Positions 32,870-44,724 are shown, counted from the stretch's first letter. The stretch: DNA of 64,000 nt from Notamacropus eugenii (GCF_028372415.1 NC_092872.1:517762224-517826223); one strand, 5' to 3'. The notes: generated from the sequence alone by a model not told the origin. Numbers and translations are program-made.

Positions 32870-33235
32870 CTAAAGGTTTGCAACAAACATTTATTTCTTA
32901 AAAAGACCATATTCTGAGGACCCCCATACCTGAACTACAGAGTTGCTAGAATCACCGTTGCTCCGTAATACCCCCTGAACATTTAATAAAGTAAACCTTA
33001 AACTTCACCCAGCAAGTATTCCAATACCCATGCTTCTTTATGTACTAAACTGTGCAGAAAGAAATCTCTTCCGTCTCTACCTTGGCATCCAGGGTTTCCT
33101 TAGTTTACAGTGACCTCAACTCCTGTTTAATGCTTCGAAGCAGGTAATTAAGCAGATGCTATTGCTAAGCTCTCCTAGAGAGCAATCATGTGCCTGTTGT
33201 GAAGCATACCTCAAAGAGGATGTGAATGTGTGCGC
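32870..33235. other. No feature recognised
   Basis: Single-copy-looking sequence directly left of the LTR element. Confidence 0.4.
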
Positions 33236-33240
33236 CTATG

Positions 33241-33766
33241 TGTAATGGTAATTTAAATGAGGAGATTTTTCCCATTCATTAACAGGCCCTTGTGACCTGT
33301 CTGGGTCACATGGAAGTCTGAGTCACAAAGAAGTCACTTGGAGCCTGTGGTGGGAGGAGTTTGCTGAACAGTTAGAACAGGAAGGGTGGAGCAGGAAGAG
33401 ATGGAGCTAGAGCAGAGCTGAGAGGAAATTGGTCAGAGCAGTCAGAGCTTGGAAAGACGCTGGCTACTGGCTAGCATGAGTAAAAGAGCTTGTTTGAGAT
33501 TTTGTTTAAGAGAGCCTGCTTGTGATTTGTTTAAGTGAACTGGTTTGTGGGAAGCCTAGCAAAGGAAAGGCTTAGGGCTAGTGTTATTTTCTGCATTGTT
33601 ATTGTATATAGATTTTTGTTACTATGATGGATTTGGCTCTCTAGTGTCTGAATAAACGTTTTGGTTCTGTCTTCCATGTGGAGAGTCTGTTGCATTTTGC
33701 AATTCAGAATTGTACCAGGATATTCATGGCCACCACAGGCACTGTGAACATTGCATTGGCACTACA
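33241..33766 (+). repeat. 5' LTR
   Basis: About 526 bp, tgtaatggta...cactaca, with aataaa ('tctgaataaacg') about 115 bp before the end. Matches the repeat at 35341-35810 over its full length apart from small gaps. Confidence 0.85.
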
Positions 33767-35340
33767 AATGACGACAAGGATGGGATCGTGAAATATCAGA
33801 CCACTATTTGGAGACAGGAAAGCAGAGGAGACAGAAGAAGAAATGAATGTCCCAGGGTGGGACATAGCAAGAGAATGGGTTGGCACAGGGCTCTGTGAAA
33901 ACTGAGAACCAAGTCTACAGAAGGGAGAACTTGGAGACTTAGAAAGATATTTGCAGAGAATACTAATAGAACCAGGGAAAGAAATGACAGGGGTGTGTAG
34001 CAGAGGCTGGGGCTTGCTAACAAGTTATCAAATTATATGTAAAAGCAGAGACAAGCTGCTGGAGGAGAAGGATGAGATGGAAAAAGACTTGGCTGGTTTG
34101 TATGAGAAGCTTTTTTATGGTGCACCATTCAAATTCTCCTTTAGTAGAGCAAGCCAGAGGGTCTCAGATGGTAGGAAAAGCTGTTGGTAGTTCAACTCAT
34201 AAAAAGAAGCAAAAAAGTAACAAGAAAAACGATGTGTGGGTGGCTTCTCAGGTAGAAGCGCAACGGGAGAATCAAGGGGACCCCACAGTGATTGGGGAGG
34301 TAATTCAGGATTTTACTCAACAGGAGGTCACAGATATTTTGAGTCAGTTCAACAAAGGATGGGAGAATTATTGGTGTCTTGGATGGTGAAAATCAGTGAA
34401 AAAAAATAAATTTCCTCAAGAGAGAAGAATAAATAGCCAGTGGATTCAAAGTCAGAATAGATTGACAAGGAAAGATTTGTTTACTGCTCTATTGAAGGCA
34501 GGGGTAGATTTTGAAAGAATAGATGACATTCCAACTAATGAACTATATAAAATGTACTGAGGAAAGAGGCTTGATTTTAGACTGAGCAGACAGATGAGAA
34601 CTGCCCCTGCAGATCCTCCTGAAACATTTTAACCAAGTTCTTCACACCTTCAGGGAGAACAGGAGGTTGGCTAGGCCCCAGCCCAGATTTTAAAAAGTAT
34701 ACCTCTAACCAGAATGATGACCCCAAAACTTCAAATTAGAAAACAGTAAACAACAGTGAAAAAAATAATGGATTCATGGACTCCAGAAGCATGGCTGACC
34801 CTATATCTACCCAGTTTTGGTTGTTGTCTCCTTGTTTCTTTTTGGCTTTTTGTCTGGTCACCTTGTTGGTCAGATTTATTTTCTGCAGGCTTATTACCCT
34901 CCATCTGCAGATGCCTGATCGATTAAGCTGGATGTCACCCCCTATCCACGATTGTGATGTGTCATCTTTGGACCTGGCATCTACCAAGCTCCAAATTCCA
35001 GCTGAGGAACTGACCCCTCGAATGGGACCTCTTGGGGCAGGGACAGCTCCATATCCAATTTCAGCAGGAAGTAGCTATGGAAGAAAAAACCTTTGCCCCT
35101 TACCCCAAGATTCTGGGCCCCATTTGTTTGAGGGAGAACGATGGGGGACTTGTGCTCAAGCCCTGCTCTGAGATACTGTTTTATGCGCTTATTTTGAGTG
35201 ATCCCTGTTATTGTGGTGCACCAGTTGCCTGAACTATTGTTTTATATGCTTATTTTTTGTTATCCCTGTTAAAGTTCTGTTGATTGATACCCGTTGCCCC
35301 AGTGACCTATGTAATGAATACAAAAGATCTTGGGGATGAA

Positions 35341-35810
35341 TGTAATGGTAATCTACATGGGGAGATCTTTCCCATTCATTAATAGGCCCATGTGACCTGC
35401 CATTGAAGTCTGAGTCACATGGAGCCTGTGAGAGGAGTTTGCTGACCAGGTGGAACAGGAAGGGTGGAACAGGAAGAGTCAGAGCTGAGAGGAAATTGGT
35501 CAAAGAGCCGTGAGAGTTAGGAAGGATGCAGGCTGCTGGTTAGCATGAGTGAAAAAGCTTGTTTGTGATTTTGTTTAAGGGAGCTGGTTTGTAGGAAGCC
35601 TAACAAAGGGAAGGCTTGGAACTGGTGTTGTTCTCTGCATTGTTATTTTGTATTTATTTTTGTTACTATGATGAATTTGGCTTTCTGGTTTCTGAATAGA
35701 TGTTTTGGTTCTGTCTTCCATGTGGAGAGTCTGTCGTATTTTGTGATTCCAAATTGTGCCAGAATATACATGGCCACCGTAGGCACTGTGAATCTCATGT
35801 TGGTGCTACA
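35341..35810 (+). repeat. 3' LTR
   Basis: About 470 bp, tgtaatggta...gtgctaca. Shares long blocks with the 5' LTR such as 'cattcattaataggccc' and 'ggttctgtcttccatgtgga'. Confidence 0.85.
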
Positions 35811-35815
35811 CTATG

Positions 35816-36069
35816 CATGCCAAAGTGTATGTTGTAGGGACACAACACAAAGTATTTTATTGAGCTTCCAGTAACAAATGCAACATGAGGTGCACCTAGA
35901 AAGGTCAGAGAATTGGCAAAGAATGAAGATGAAGATGAAGGAAATTAAATAAAACTTTACCCTTTGGCAGATGGTCTGCACTGGGTAAAGGGATGGGAAG
36001 TCATTGTTTTAAAACCATAGCACTGAAAAGGAACTTGGCACAGGGGATATCAGATCAGGCGGAAGTCTT
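35816..36069. other. No feature recognised
   Basis: Includes a short gaagat run near 35925. Confidence 0.4.
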
Positions 36070-36325
36070 AAAACAAAAATCTCTGAACCAGAAAGAACCT
36101 CAGAATAGAGAACATAAAATATCAAAGCAGAAAGGGCCCTTAGAATATAAAATTTCATACCAAGGAGGGGCCTTACACTTAGAGCATCAAATGTCCAAGC
36201 TCAGAGGGGCCCTAGAACACAGAATGTTAGAGCTTCTAAGGACCTTATAACAAAGAATGTCAGTCGGAAGGGAGCTTAGAATGTATAATTTCAAATAAGG
36301 GAGGGGCCCTTAGAAGACAGAATTC
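36070..36325 (-). repeat. MIR-derived tandem array, about seven units
   Basis: Best example of the unit in this window. Successive units of about 31-39 bp each contain a form of 'ggggcccttagaa...agaat...tcagagct' (for example 'ggggccctagaacacagaat' and 'gaggggcccttagaagacag'). It reads as the reverse complement of the arrays at 13190, 44725 and 52640. Confidence 0.7.
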
Positions 36326-36639
36326 TAGAGCTGGGAGTTGCTTGTATAACAGGGGTCTGGCATATGTGCAGAGTGCCTTGGTTAGCATATCTGCATGTGA
36401 AAAGGCTGGGGAACCTGCTTCCAGGAGAGTTGTGATGATGTGAAGTGGAAGTGTTTTACAAAGACTCTGGGAAGCATGAGTACACATTCTATTAACTGAT
36501 TCCAATAGGCTATAACCATGGAAACCAAATGGGGGGCTCTTTTTAACTGGCTGCAGAGGCATTCAAAAGCTCTGAGTCACCTTTGGCCTGCTCTCTTGCC
36601 TCAGTCCTTTCCAACACTTTCTAATACTCTGTGGTTAGA

Positions 36640-36744
36640 CTACTTCGGGATTTGTTCTATAAAGTTTGGATTCAATCAAAGGACTGAACCCAAGGACCTA
36701 GAAGGCCACATGTGATCTCGAGGCCACAAGTTCCCCACCCCTGA
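36640..36744. mobile_element. Right half of a palindromic hAT-type DNA element
   Basis: Matches the right half of the full copy at 52299-52501 ('ttgttctataaagtttgga', 'cccaaggacctagaaggcca') and ends in the same terminal repeat 'gttccccacccctg'. Confidence 0.8.
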
Positions 36745-36879
36745 ATTAGAACCTCAGATCTTATGATTTTCCAAAGGTCAGAAGAAAGTCTCAGCATGCT
36801 GGAATTCTAGAATCTGGTTCCAAAGCCATCACAGCATCAAGGAGCAAGGAATGACCTTTAGAATCCAACCCAATGGTAA

Positions 36880-36912
36880 AATAGATGTTTTGGTTCTGTC
36901 TTCCATGTGGAG
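36880..36912 (+). mobile_element. Short LTR fragment of the 33-36 kb family
   Basis: About 30 bp ('tagatgttttggttctgtct' and on) identical to the late part of the 3' LTR at 35697-35728. The rest of the LTR is absent. Confidence 0.6.
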
Positions 36913-37124
36913 GCAAAAACTCATCTGGAAGCTGTGCTACCTTTAGATATGAACTTAGTGGAACAAGTGTCATGTAAAAAATCAGGCTACACTTGTGGTC
37001 CCAAGTATTGGGGGGAAAGGTTTATACTTTCTTCTTATAATACCTTCAAAGCAAGTATCTCTTTGTTAAAGTTAATTGATGTTTAATGTTAAAATAGAAC
37101 CAAGGAGCTAGTCACTGGAATCTG

Positions 37125-38745
37125 ATTAACTTCCTTTGTTCCCAAAGAGGACCAAAATGACATAACTGTGTTGGGGTCAAGATACAGTGTGTCCAACAGT
37201 GGCTGATCAGACCAATATAAGCTCAGACGACTCTACCACAGATCAGCCACATGTAGTCCATATGAACATTTGAAATGGAGATGTCTCTAAATGTACGCAC
37301 CTCACATTTCCTTTGAGCCATTTCCTTTGAGCCAATTCTGCTTTGCTCATAGATGAGAGTGTCTTTTTTGATGAGGGCATGCCGTTCTGGGTGGTCCTGT
37401 GCCAGGGTATCCCGTGTCTCACAGTCAATTCCAAAGTTCTTCAGAGAGACCTTGAGAGTATCTTTATATCACTTCTTCTGACTTCCATGTAAGCACCGTG
37501 TAAGTCTTCTGCAAGTTCTCTGTAAAATAGTCTTATAGGCTATTATAGTATACTTGGCACTTGAACAACATGACCAGCCCATTAGAGTTGTGCTCTCTGC
37601 AGTAGAGTTTGAATGCTTGTCAGTTCAGCTTAAGAAAGGATCTCAGTGTCTAGCACTTTATCTTTCCAGGTGATCTTCAGAATCTTCCTAAGATAAATCA
37701 AATGGAAGTGATTCAGTTTTCTGGCATAGCACCAGTATACTGTCCAAGTTTCAAAGGCATACCACAATGAGGTCAGCATAACAGCTCTGTAGGCCTTCAG
37801 TTTGGTAGGCAATGTAATACCTCTTCTCTCCCACACTTTCCTTCAGAGTCTCCTAAACACTGGCATTGCATGTGTCAACCTCATCATCTATGTGGACATC
37901 CCTGGAAAGTATACTGCCAAGATAAGTGAACTTACTGACAGCATTCATCACTTCCTATGGTTCCTTGTGGTGCTGGCTGACAGACAACCTCTGTTTTCTT
38001 AGTGCTAATTGTTATACTAAAATTAGCGAAAGCAGCAAAGAATCAATCCATATTTTCTTGCACCTCAGCCTCAGAGTCTGCACTGAGTGCACAATCATCA
38101 ATAAACAAAAAATCATGCACCAACTTTCCCCCTACTTTAGTCTTGGCTTGTAGCCTTTTCAAGTTAAATAATTTACCATCATTACAGAAGCTGACTTTGA
38201 TACTGTTTTTGTCCTCCCTGAAAGCATCCAACAACATTCTTGAAAACATCATGCTAAAAGGCATGGGAGTAAGCACACAGCTCTGCTTCATTTCATTGAT
38301 GACCAGGAAAGCTCAAGAAGATTGCCCATTATCCAGAACCCATGCAAGCATACCATCATGAAACTGATATGCAATACTAATGAACTTCTCCGGGCAACCA
38401 AATTTTGCCGTAATTTTCCACAAGCCCTCATGACTGACACTATCAAAGGCCTTTATTAGATCAAGGAATGTTGTGTACAATCCTCTGTTCTGCTTCTGGC
38501 ATTTCTTCTGGAGTTGTCAAGTAGCAAACACCATATCAACCATTCCTCAGCCCTTTCTGAAGCCACAATGGCTCTCACGTAGATGACAATCTTCCAGGTG
38601 AAGGATCAGCCTATTAAGAAAGACTCTGGTAAGAATCTTGCCAGCAATGACTAAGAGAGAAATGCCTCTGTGACTGCCACAAGACAACTTATTTCCCTTT
38701 CCTTTTTGTAGAGATGGACAGCAGAAGCAGTAAATATAACCCACA
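37125..38745 (-). mobile_element. RTE-clade LINE: reverse transcriptase to 3' end, reverse
   Basis: The longest single LINE piece here. Reading the reverse strand from 38745 down: the 'KGKGNKLSCGSHRGISLL' and 'AGKILTRVFLNRLILHLED' block (38547-38744), the polymerase core around 38043-38291 with 'LVHDFLFIDDCALSADSE' where the catalytic FADD has become FIDD, then the C-terminal block 'RGITLPTKLKAYRAVML', 'RKLNHFHLIYLRKILKI' (37630-37836), and a 3' region down to 37125. The order matches endonuclease/reverse-transcriptase LINEs of the RTE clade. The 5' endonuclease part is missing and stops and frame changes interrupt it, so it is inactive. Confidence 0.75.
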
Positions 38746-38894
38746 TAAAAATTTCATAGGGGCCCCTCAATAATTTTTAAGAATGTAAATTTCAAGAGGA
38801 AAAGTACTCATTTTTATGTAAAAATATTATAATAGAATTTTTTGTTGTACCAAAAAACTGGAAACAAAGTGGGTGCTCAAAAAGTTTGAAAACT

Positions 38895-39012
38895 ACCAGA
38901 GTGGTAGAAAGGGCTCTGGACTTGTTATCAGGCTATCTGAGTTCAAATCCTGGCTCGAACAGTTATTAACTATGGGACTGAGGACAAATCACTTAACCTC
39001 TCTGGGCTTCAG
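38895..39012 (+). mobile_element. MIR/SINE fragment, forward
   Basis: 'agagtggtagaaagggctct', 'gagttcaaatcctggctcga', 'tctgggcttcagttgcatat'. Confidence 0.7.
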
Positions 39013-39014
39013 TT

Positions 39015-39360
39015 GCATATCAGATGGCTGTTGTTATTACTATTGTTTATCCTTCATGCAGAAGATGATCAGGGACATCACAGGATGATGATTTGACTCG
39101 GCCATGCATTGAATTTACGTGAGTCAGAGTTGCTCCAAGTTGTCAGCCTCATTCTCTCTCCCTGAGTCATCAAAGTTCAGTGTCAAGACAAAAGTCATGC
39201 AGTGGACAACCTTGGCATCTTCGATGTCTAACCAAGCACCAAGTGCTCCACAGGACCTGCTTCAGCATCCTTCATGGCCTTGGGAACAAATTGTTCTTAT
39301 CTGCCCACTCTGCCAGGAGAAGGTCTTCACATGCTTGGGGATACACACCATGCACCCCAT
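39015..39360 (-). mobile_element. RTE-type 3' tail / SINE, reverse
   Basis: Reverse copy of the tail seen forward at 39970-40480: 'atccttcatgcagaagatga', 'aaagtcatgcagtggacaac', 'gggaacaaattgttcttatc', 'cttcacatgcttggggat'. Confidence 0.65.
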
Positions 39361-39965
39361 ATCAGATGACAAAGGGTATATATTATAAATTATTGCAACA
39401 TTATAAAATATTGCATGTTATAAACCTTGAAGCATCATCTCAATATTAAATGTTAATGTTATTTGCTGTGTTTGGGGGGCTCTTTGTAAAACTAAAAGAA
39501 CTACAAAAATCAATTATTTGTCTAATTCTGACATTCTCTAGTCAATAAGTAAATTCACAGATAACAGCATAAGAAATAAATGCACAAAAAATTAGCTGAC
39601 CTATACAGGAAAAGGTGGGCTCTCCAACTTTCCACATCAAAGTACTTGTTACCAGTGCCTAATTTTCACAGGGCTTAATACAGGGCTTCAAGACAGCCAA
39701 TATCACTTAACCAAGCATCTGACTCTGATGCTCTATCTTGCCTTTCCCGTGACCAGGCTAAAAAATTCTATCTTTTTCAGGTGCTGACACACTGCCTAAA
39801 CTCAACTGACCTTCTAACTTTCTGATTCCTTGGCTTTTAGTCATCTGGCTGGTTTTAAATATCTCTACCAGCTCCCTAGTCAAATGAGTGTGACCACTAA
39901 TACCTAGGTATTTCACTACTAGGCTTATACCCTAGGGTATATGAGTGTATGGGGTGTTCAAGCAG
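39361..39965. other. No feature recognised
   Basis: A/T-leaning sequence without exon or known repeat. Confidence 0.4.
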
Positions 39966-39969
39966 GATT

Positions 39970-40480
39970 TGCTCCTCTGGTATGAGGGCTTTCTGAGCCT
40001 TTCACAGAGCTATTCATCTACGTTTGGTATCCACTTTTCACTCAACTCTCTCCTGTGGCTCCAAGAAGCTGTAGCATGTGCAGTGGTCACACTCTGGTAA
40101 ACCATCTCAGCAGATGGGTTAAACCAGGCTGAGGGTAACCAACAGGCCTCAAACTTGTTGATGAGTTGGGTAATGTCTAACCCAAATATGTGAAGATGTC
40201 CTTCAGTGGAATGGGTGGGTGAGAACAATTTGTTCCAAAGGCTATGAAGGTAGTTGAAGCAGATTTTATGGAGCCATTAGACCTTGGTCAGACTTGGAAG
40301 ATGTGGAAGATGCCAAGGTCATCCACTATATTCCAGGCCATCCTCAGTTGTCCTGACTTTTATCTTGCCATTGGACTTTGATGATTCTGGAAAAGAGAGT
40401 AAGGCTTACAACTTTGTGCAACTTGACTCTTTAAGCATCTCTTTCTGACTTGGTACATAATGACAGGCAAGTCACTTTAC
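39970..40480 (+). mobile_element. RTE-type LINE 3' tail, forward
   Basis: Contains the long RTE tail: 'cacactctggtaaaccatct', 'taatgtctaacccaaatatg', 'gatgccaaggtcatccacta', 'ttatcttgccattggacttt', 'actttgtgcaacttgactct'. The end is shared with the RTE-tailed SINEs. Confidence 0.7.
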
Positions 40481-40484
40481 CAAT

Positions 40485-40740
40485 CAAAATCTGAGTTTTG
40501 TCCTCTGTAGAATGAGTGGATTGTACTTGATTATCCCTGAGAGCCCTTCTACCAGCTCAAAGATCTAGAACTAGAACAGACCTTAGTGTTCATCTAATCC
40601 ACCATCCCCCTCAGAAGCCCAAAAGGGTTAAGTGACTTGCTAAATGTCACACTGGTATCAAGGGGTAGGGCTGAGATTCAATCCCAGAGCCTCTGACTCT
40701 AAACTTAGTTCTCTGTACACTACCTGGTATGGCCTCTTAG
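40485..40740. mobile_element. MIR-type pieces
   Basis: Forward core 'aggcaagtcactttaccaat', then a reverse MIR 'gttaagtgacttgctaaatg' and 'agagcctctgactctaaact'. Confidence 0.6.
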
Positions 40741-40784
40741 TTCTGATGAACCCTATGAATACTACCAGGCTCTCAAAAAACGGG

Positions 40785-41275
40785 AAGGTTTTTCTGAGGC
40801 ACCACCTCACACCCAACAGATTGGCTAATATGACAAAAATGGAAAATGATAAATGTTGGAAGGCCTGTGGGAAAACTGGGAGTCTAGTACATTGTTGGTA
40901 GAGTTGTGAACTGATCCAACCATTCTATAAAGTAATTTGGAACTATTCTCAAAGAGCTGCAAAATCATGCATAAACCCTTTGACCCAGTAGTATGACTAC
41001 AAGGGCTGTATCCCAAAAAAGATTTAAAAAAAAGAGAAAAGGACCTATTTGTACAAAAAAATATTTATAACAGCTTTTTTTGTGGTATCTAAGAATAAGA
41101 AATTGAGAAGATGTCCATCAACTGGGGAATAGTTGAACAAATTGTGGTATGTGAGTGTAATAAAATATTGTTGTGCTATAAGATGATTTTAGGGGGAAGA
41201 AAAGGAGGTAGAGAAAATGTAAAACTCAAAATCTTATTAAAGTGAATGTTGAAAACTAAAAATAAATTATTTAAA
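40785..41275 (+). mobile_element. L1 ORF2 end and 3' tail, copy 1 of 3
   Basis: 'accacctcacacccaacaga', 'acattgttggtagagttgtg', 'tgtccatcaactggggaata', then, after a deletion, 'aatgttgaaaactaaaaata'. Three L1 3' ends follow each other in the same orientation up to 42825. Confidence 0.85.
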
Positions 41276-41304
41276 AAGATAAAGGAAGAGGAGGCTTGGA
41301 AAGT

Positions 41305-41321
41305 TGAATATATATATATAC

Positions 41322-41370
<49 letters not shown>

Positions 41371-41385
41371 CATACACACACAGAG
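41305..41385. repeat. TA/CATA microsatellite
   Basis: About 80 bp of ta units with cata interruptions, ending in cacacaca and gagaga. Confidence 0.95.
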
Positions 41386-41390
41386 AGAGA

Positions 41391-42395
41391 ACTGATTCAA
41401 ATTTATAAGAATACAAATCATTCCCCAACTGATAAACTATCAAAGCATATGAATAGGCATCTTTTAGACTATTTATAGGCATATGAAGAAGTGCTGTAAA
41501 TCACTTTTGATTAGAGAAATGCAAATTAAAACAACTCCGTAATACCACCTCGTACCTATCAGTTTGGCTAATCTGACAAAAAAAGAATATGACAAATGTT
41601 GGAGAGGCTGTGGGAAAATTGGGGCCCTAAGGCACCGTTGGTGGAGTTGTGAACTGATCTAAGTACTCAGGAGAGCAATTTAGAACTATATCCAAAGGGC
41701 AACCAAACGGTGAATACCCTTTGATCCAGCAATACCTCTGCTAGGTCTGTGTCCCAAAGAGATCATTAAAAAGGGAAAAGAGACTACATGTGTGTAAATA
41801 TTAATAATTCTTTTCATGGTAACAAAACATTGGAAATTGAGGGGATGCCCATCAACTGAGGAATGGCTGAACAAGTTGTGGCATATGAATAAAATAGAAT
41901 AATTATGCAATAAAAATGATGAAAAAAGGCAGACCAGAAAATTCTGGAAAGATTTGTACAGGCAAAGTCAAATGAGCAGAAGCAGAAAAATATTGTACTC
42001 AGTACCAGCAACATTGTATGGTAATCAGCTATGGATGGCTCAGCTCTTCTCAGCAACGCAATGATCCAAGACAAGTATAAAGGATGGAAAATGCTATCCA
42101 CATCCAGATAAAGAACTGATGAATTCTGAATACAGATTGAAGCATATTTTTTCACTTACTTTATTATTTCTTGTGTTTTTTACCTGTTTCTTCTTTCACT
42201 GCTGTGATTGATATGGAAATACTTTACATGATAGCACATGTATGAACTATATCAAACGTTCTACCATATTCAGAAAAGAGAAGGTAAGGCAAGGAGAGAG
42301 TGAGAAAAATTTGGAACTCAAAATCTTGTAAAAATGCTAAAGATTTTTCTGGACATGTAATTGAAGAGAAAATAAAATACTACATACTATTAAAA
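41391..42395 (+). mobile_element. L1 ORF2 end and 3' tail, copy 2 of 3
   Basis: The most complete L1 3' end here (about 1 kb): 'caaatttataagaatacaaa', 'gagaaatgcaaattaaaaca', 'ttgatccagcaatacctctg', 'caactgaggaatggctgaac', the 3' UTR 'acatccagataaagaactga', and 'ggaactcaaaatcttgtaaa' with an A-rich end. Confidence 0.9.
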
Positions 42396-42825
42396 AAAGA
42401 TGATTTCAGAAAAACCTGGAAAGATTTACATGAACTGATATGAAGCAAAATGAACAAAACCAGGAGAACATTGTGCCCAGTAACAGCATCATCGTACAAT
42501 GAACGACTGTGAATGACTTAGCTCTTCTCAGCAATACAATGCTCATCATGAAAAATGCTATCCACCTCCAGAGAAAGAACTCATGTCGTCTGAATACAGA
42601 CCAAAGGATACTATTTTTCACTTTCTTTTTTTGTTCTAGTTTTCTCGCACAAAATGACAAATATGGAAATGTTTTACATGAGTGCACATGTATAACCTAG
42701 ATCAGATTGCTTACTGTCTCAAGGAAGAAGAGGACGGATAGAATTTGAAATTCAAAACTAAAAGAAAGGATGTTCAAATTGCTTTTACATGTAATTGGTG
42801 GGAAATAAAATATTATTTTTAAATG
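42396..42825 (+). mobile_element. L1 3' end, copy 3 of 3
   Basis: Starts later in ORF2 ('tcagaaaaacctggaaagat') and ends 'tacatgtaattggtgggaaa' plus aataaaat. Confidence 0.88.
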
Positions 42826-42829
42826 AGGA

Positions 42830-44335
42830 AGGTTTTGTTTTTGTTTTGTCCTCCTCCCCTTTGCTGGCTGCCTCTCTAACTCTGGGCAGTCATGGGATTC
42901 TCCTACTTCCTGCCCCTTTGCTCACTTGCCGACCTGTGTGATGTGCTACCACGCTTCTTAAATGACAATACTACTCTGAACCCAGTAACAGGACTGGAGC
43001 AAAGGAGGCATCCTAGAAAAGTTTAGAGTTTTGTGTAGGGGTCAGCCAATTGTTCATAGGATATCACATACTTATTAAGTGTCTACCATGTGCCCAGAAT
43101 TGTGCTAGGTACTATAGAGGCCTCAGTAAAAGCAGAAGATATAAGCTTTAAGAAGCTGAGTTCATTTTGAACTCAGGAAATGTCATACACAGGAAATTAT
43201 TAGAGGACATAAGTAAATGACTATGCATATATAACGGATGGCTAGTAGCCAGAATAAGAGGGCAGGACAATCCTAGCCTCTTCTGCCCTTGCCATACACC
43301 GTCTATATTATGTCTCATTCTGGATGATGCATTTCCCGGAAAGTTACCATGTGGGTGAGGGTACAGAAGAGGGAGCCAAGGAAAAGGAAGAGAACTCAAA
43401 ATCATAACCCACAAGGAACTAAAGACATTAGCCTAAAGAATAAAAGGCTTGGGAGGAGGAGTTGGGGGAGGGGGAGACACGATGGCTGTATTGGAATATC
43501 TGCTTAGAAAAGAAATTAAGCTGTTCTGCTTGCCCTAGGGGGTAGAAATGGAAACAATAGGTGATAGAATTTATTATGTTTGCGTGTATGACTGTTTATA
43601 CTTGTGTGGACACGTGTGTAAATGTGTCTATATCAATAGTATGTGTTTATGTGCACGAGTATACATTGTGTTTGAATTTGTTTGTGTATGAGCCTGTATA
43701 TGCATTTCTATTTGTATGCAATTGTGATTATGGCTCTGCCTATGTGTACATGCATATAATCCTCTCTGTGTGTCTGGTCAAAAGTCTCTGAGTTATAACT
43801 ACAGTTCTGATGCAAAAAATCTTTGTTCAATTACCTGTCAGGGCCTGGCAAAAAGGAAGCCTGCCCTTAATGAGCACAAGGCACTTCAGATGTGGACAGG
43901 GTAATACAGGATTGGGGAGAAGGGGCAAGATAGAGCCATTGACACCAAAAGTCCAAAACCCAAGTGAGTGTTCTCCTGGGGCCCTTGGAAATACCATCAT
44001 CCTGCTGCAGGTCAGAGATTACAGTCCTCACCCTCACCAGGCTCACCCTTCCAATAAAAGTCAAAAGGAAAGGGAAAAGGGCGGGAGTTCAAATGTTTCT
44101 CTACCCAGATTTGAGGTGTGGATCCCATCCAGTCACTGCAAGTGAGTCACATCCTAGAGTTACTTTTCTTCTGTTCCTTCCAGTCTGGTCACTTCCCTCA
44201 ATGACAAACTATCTGGTCAACTAAAAAAAAAAAAATGTCCCTTTGTTTGACTGGTTCCCCTTGGAAAATCATTAATAAGGAAGTTAATAAAATCTTCTTC
44301 ACTAGAAATCTCTAAGAATTATAATAGGACACATT
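42830..44335. other. No gene seen
   Basis: About 1.5 kb of mostly single-copy-looking sequence. It holds an L2/MIR-like scrap at 43050-43130 ('gtgtctaccatgtgcccaga') and a TGT-rich stretch at 43575-43780. Frames up to 111 codons (43810-44145) lack domains. Confidence 0.4.
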
Positions 44336-44339
44336 TATA

Positions 44340-44720
44340 TAATACAATACGTAGTTAATCTACTTTCTCTGGGTCTCAGTTTCCCTATCTGTAAAATGAG
44401 GGGGTTGGTTTAACGATTCTACAGTTTCCTATGGCTGTAATGTCACATGTTTCACTTTGAGAGGCAGGGTAGCATGGTGAATAGAGTACTATACATGGGG
44501 TCAGGAAAACCTGGGTTCTAAACTTGCTTCAGATACTTAGTAGTTCTATGACCTAGGCAAGTCACTTAACCTCTCTCCCCTCAGTTTTCCCATGTGTAAA
44601 ATGGGGATAATAATAGTGCCTACCTCATAGGGTTGTTGTAAGGATCAAATGAGTTAACTTCTGTAAGGTACTTTGAAAACCTTAAAGCACTGTAAAAATG
44701 GAAACTATTATTATTACATA
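44340..44720 (+). mobile_element. MIR fragment followed by a marsupial SINE, forward
   Basis: 44345-44440 'ctctgggtctcagtttccct'; 44458-44720 'gaggcagggtagcatggtga', 'gttgttgtaaggatcaaatg', 'aaagcactgtaaaaatgga'. Confidence 0.8.
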
Positions 44721-44724
44721 TAAG

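Larger units (their letters stand above)
33241..35810 (+). mobile_element. LTR-retroelement fossil with both LTRs and a short interior
   Basis: Two direct long terminal repeats (33241-33766 and 35341-35810) flank about 1.57 kb. Both begin tgtaatggta and end in ctaca. A perfect 5-bp duplication 'ctatg' brackets the whole element (33236-33240 and 35811-35815), so it went in as one unit. The LTRs differ clearly in sequence and length (526 against 470 bp), which indicates an old insertion. The interior is far shorter than an intact retrovirus and I saw no reverse transcriptase, protease or integrase. It is broken or non-autonomous, with several breaks. The family was not identified; the 5-bp duplication is compatible with several retroviral classes. 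Confidence 0.8.

Noticed and set aside
34776-35171. 131-codon forward frame with a hydrophobic N-terminal part
   Set aside because: It lies inside the interior of the LTR element (33241-35810), so it is treated as part of that fossil and not as a host membrane protein.
43561-43791. Cys/Val/Tyr-rich 76-codon frame
   Set aside because: Arises from a TGT/TAT-rich low-complexity stretch.
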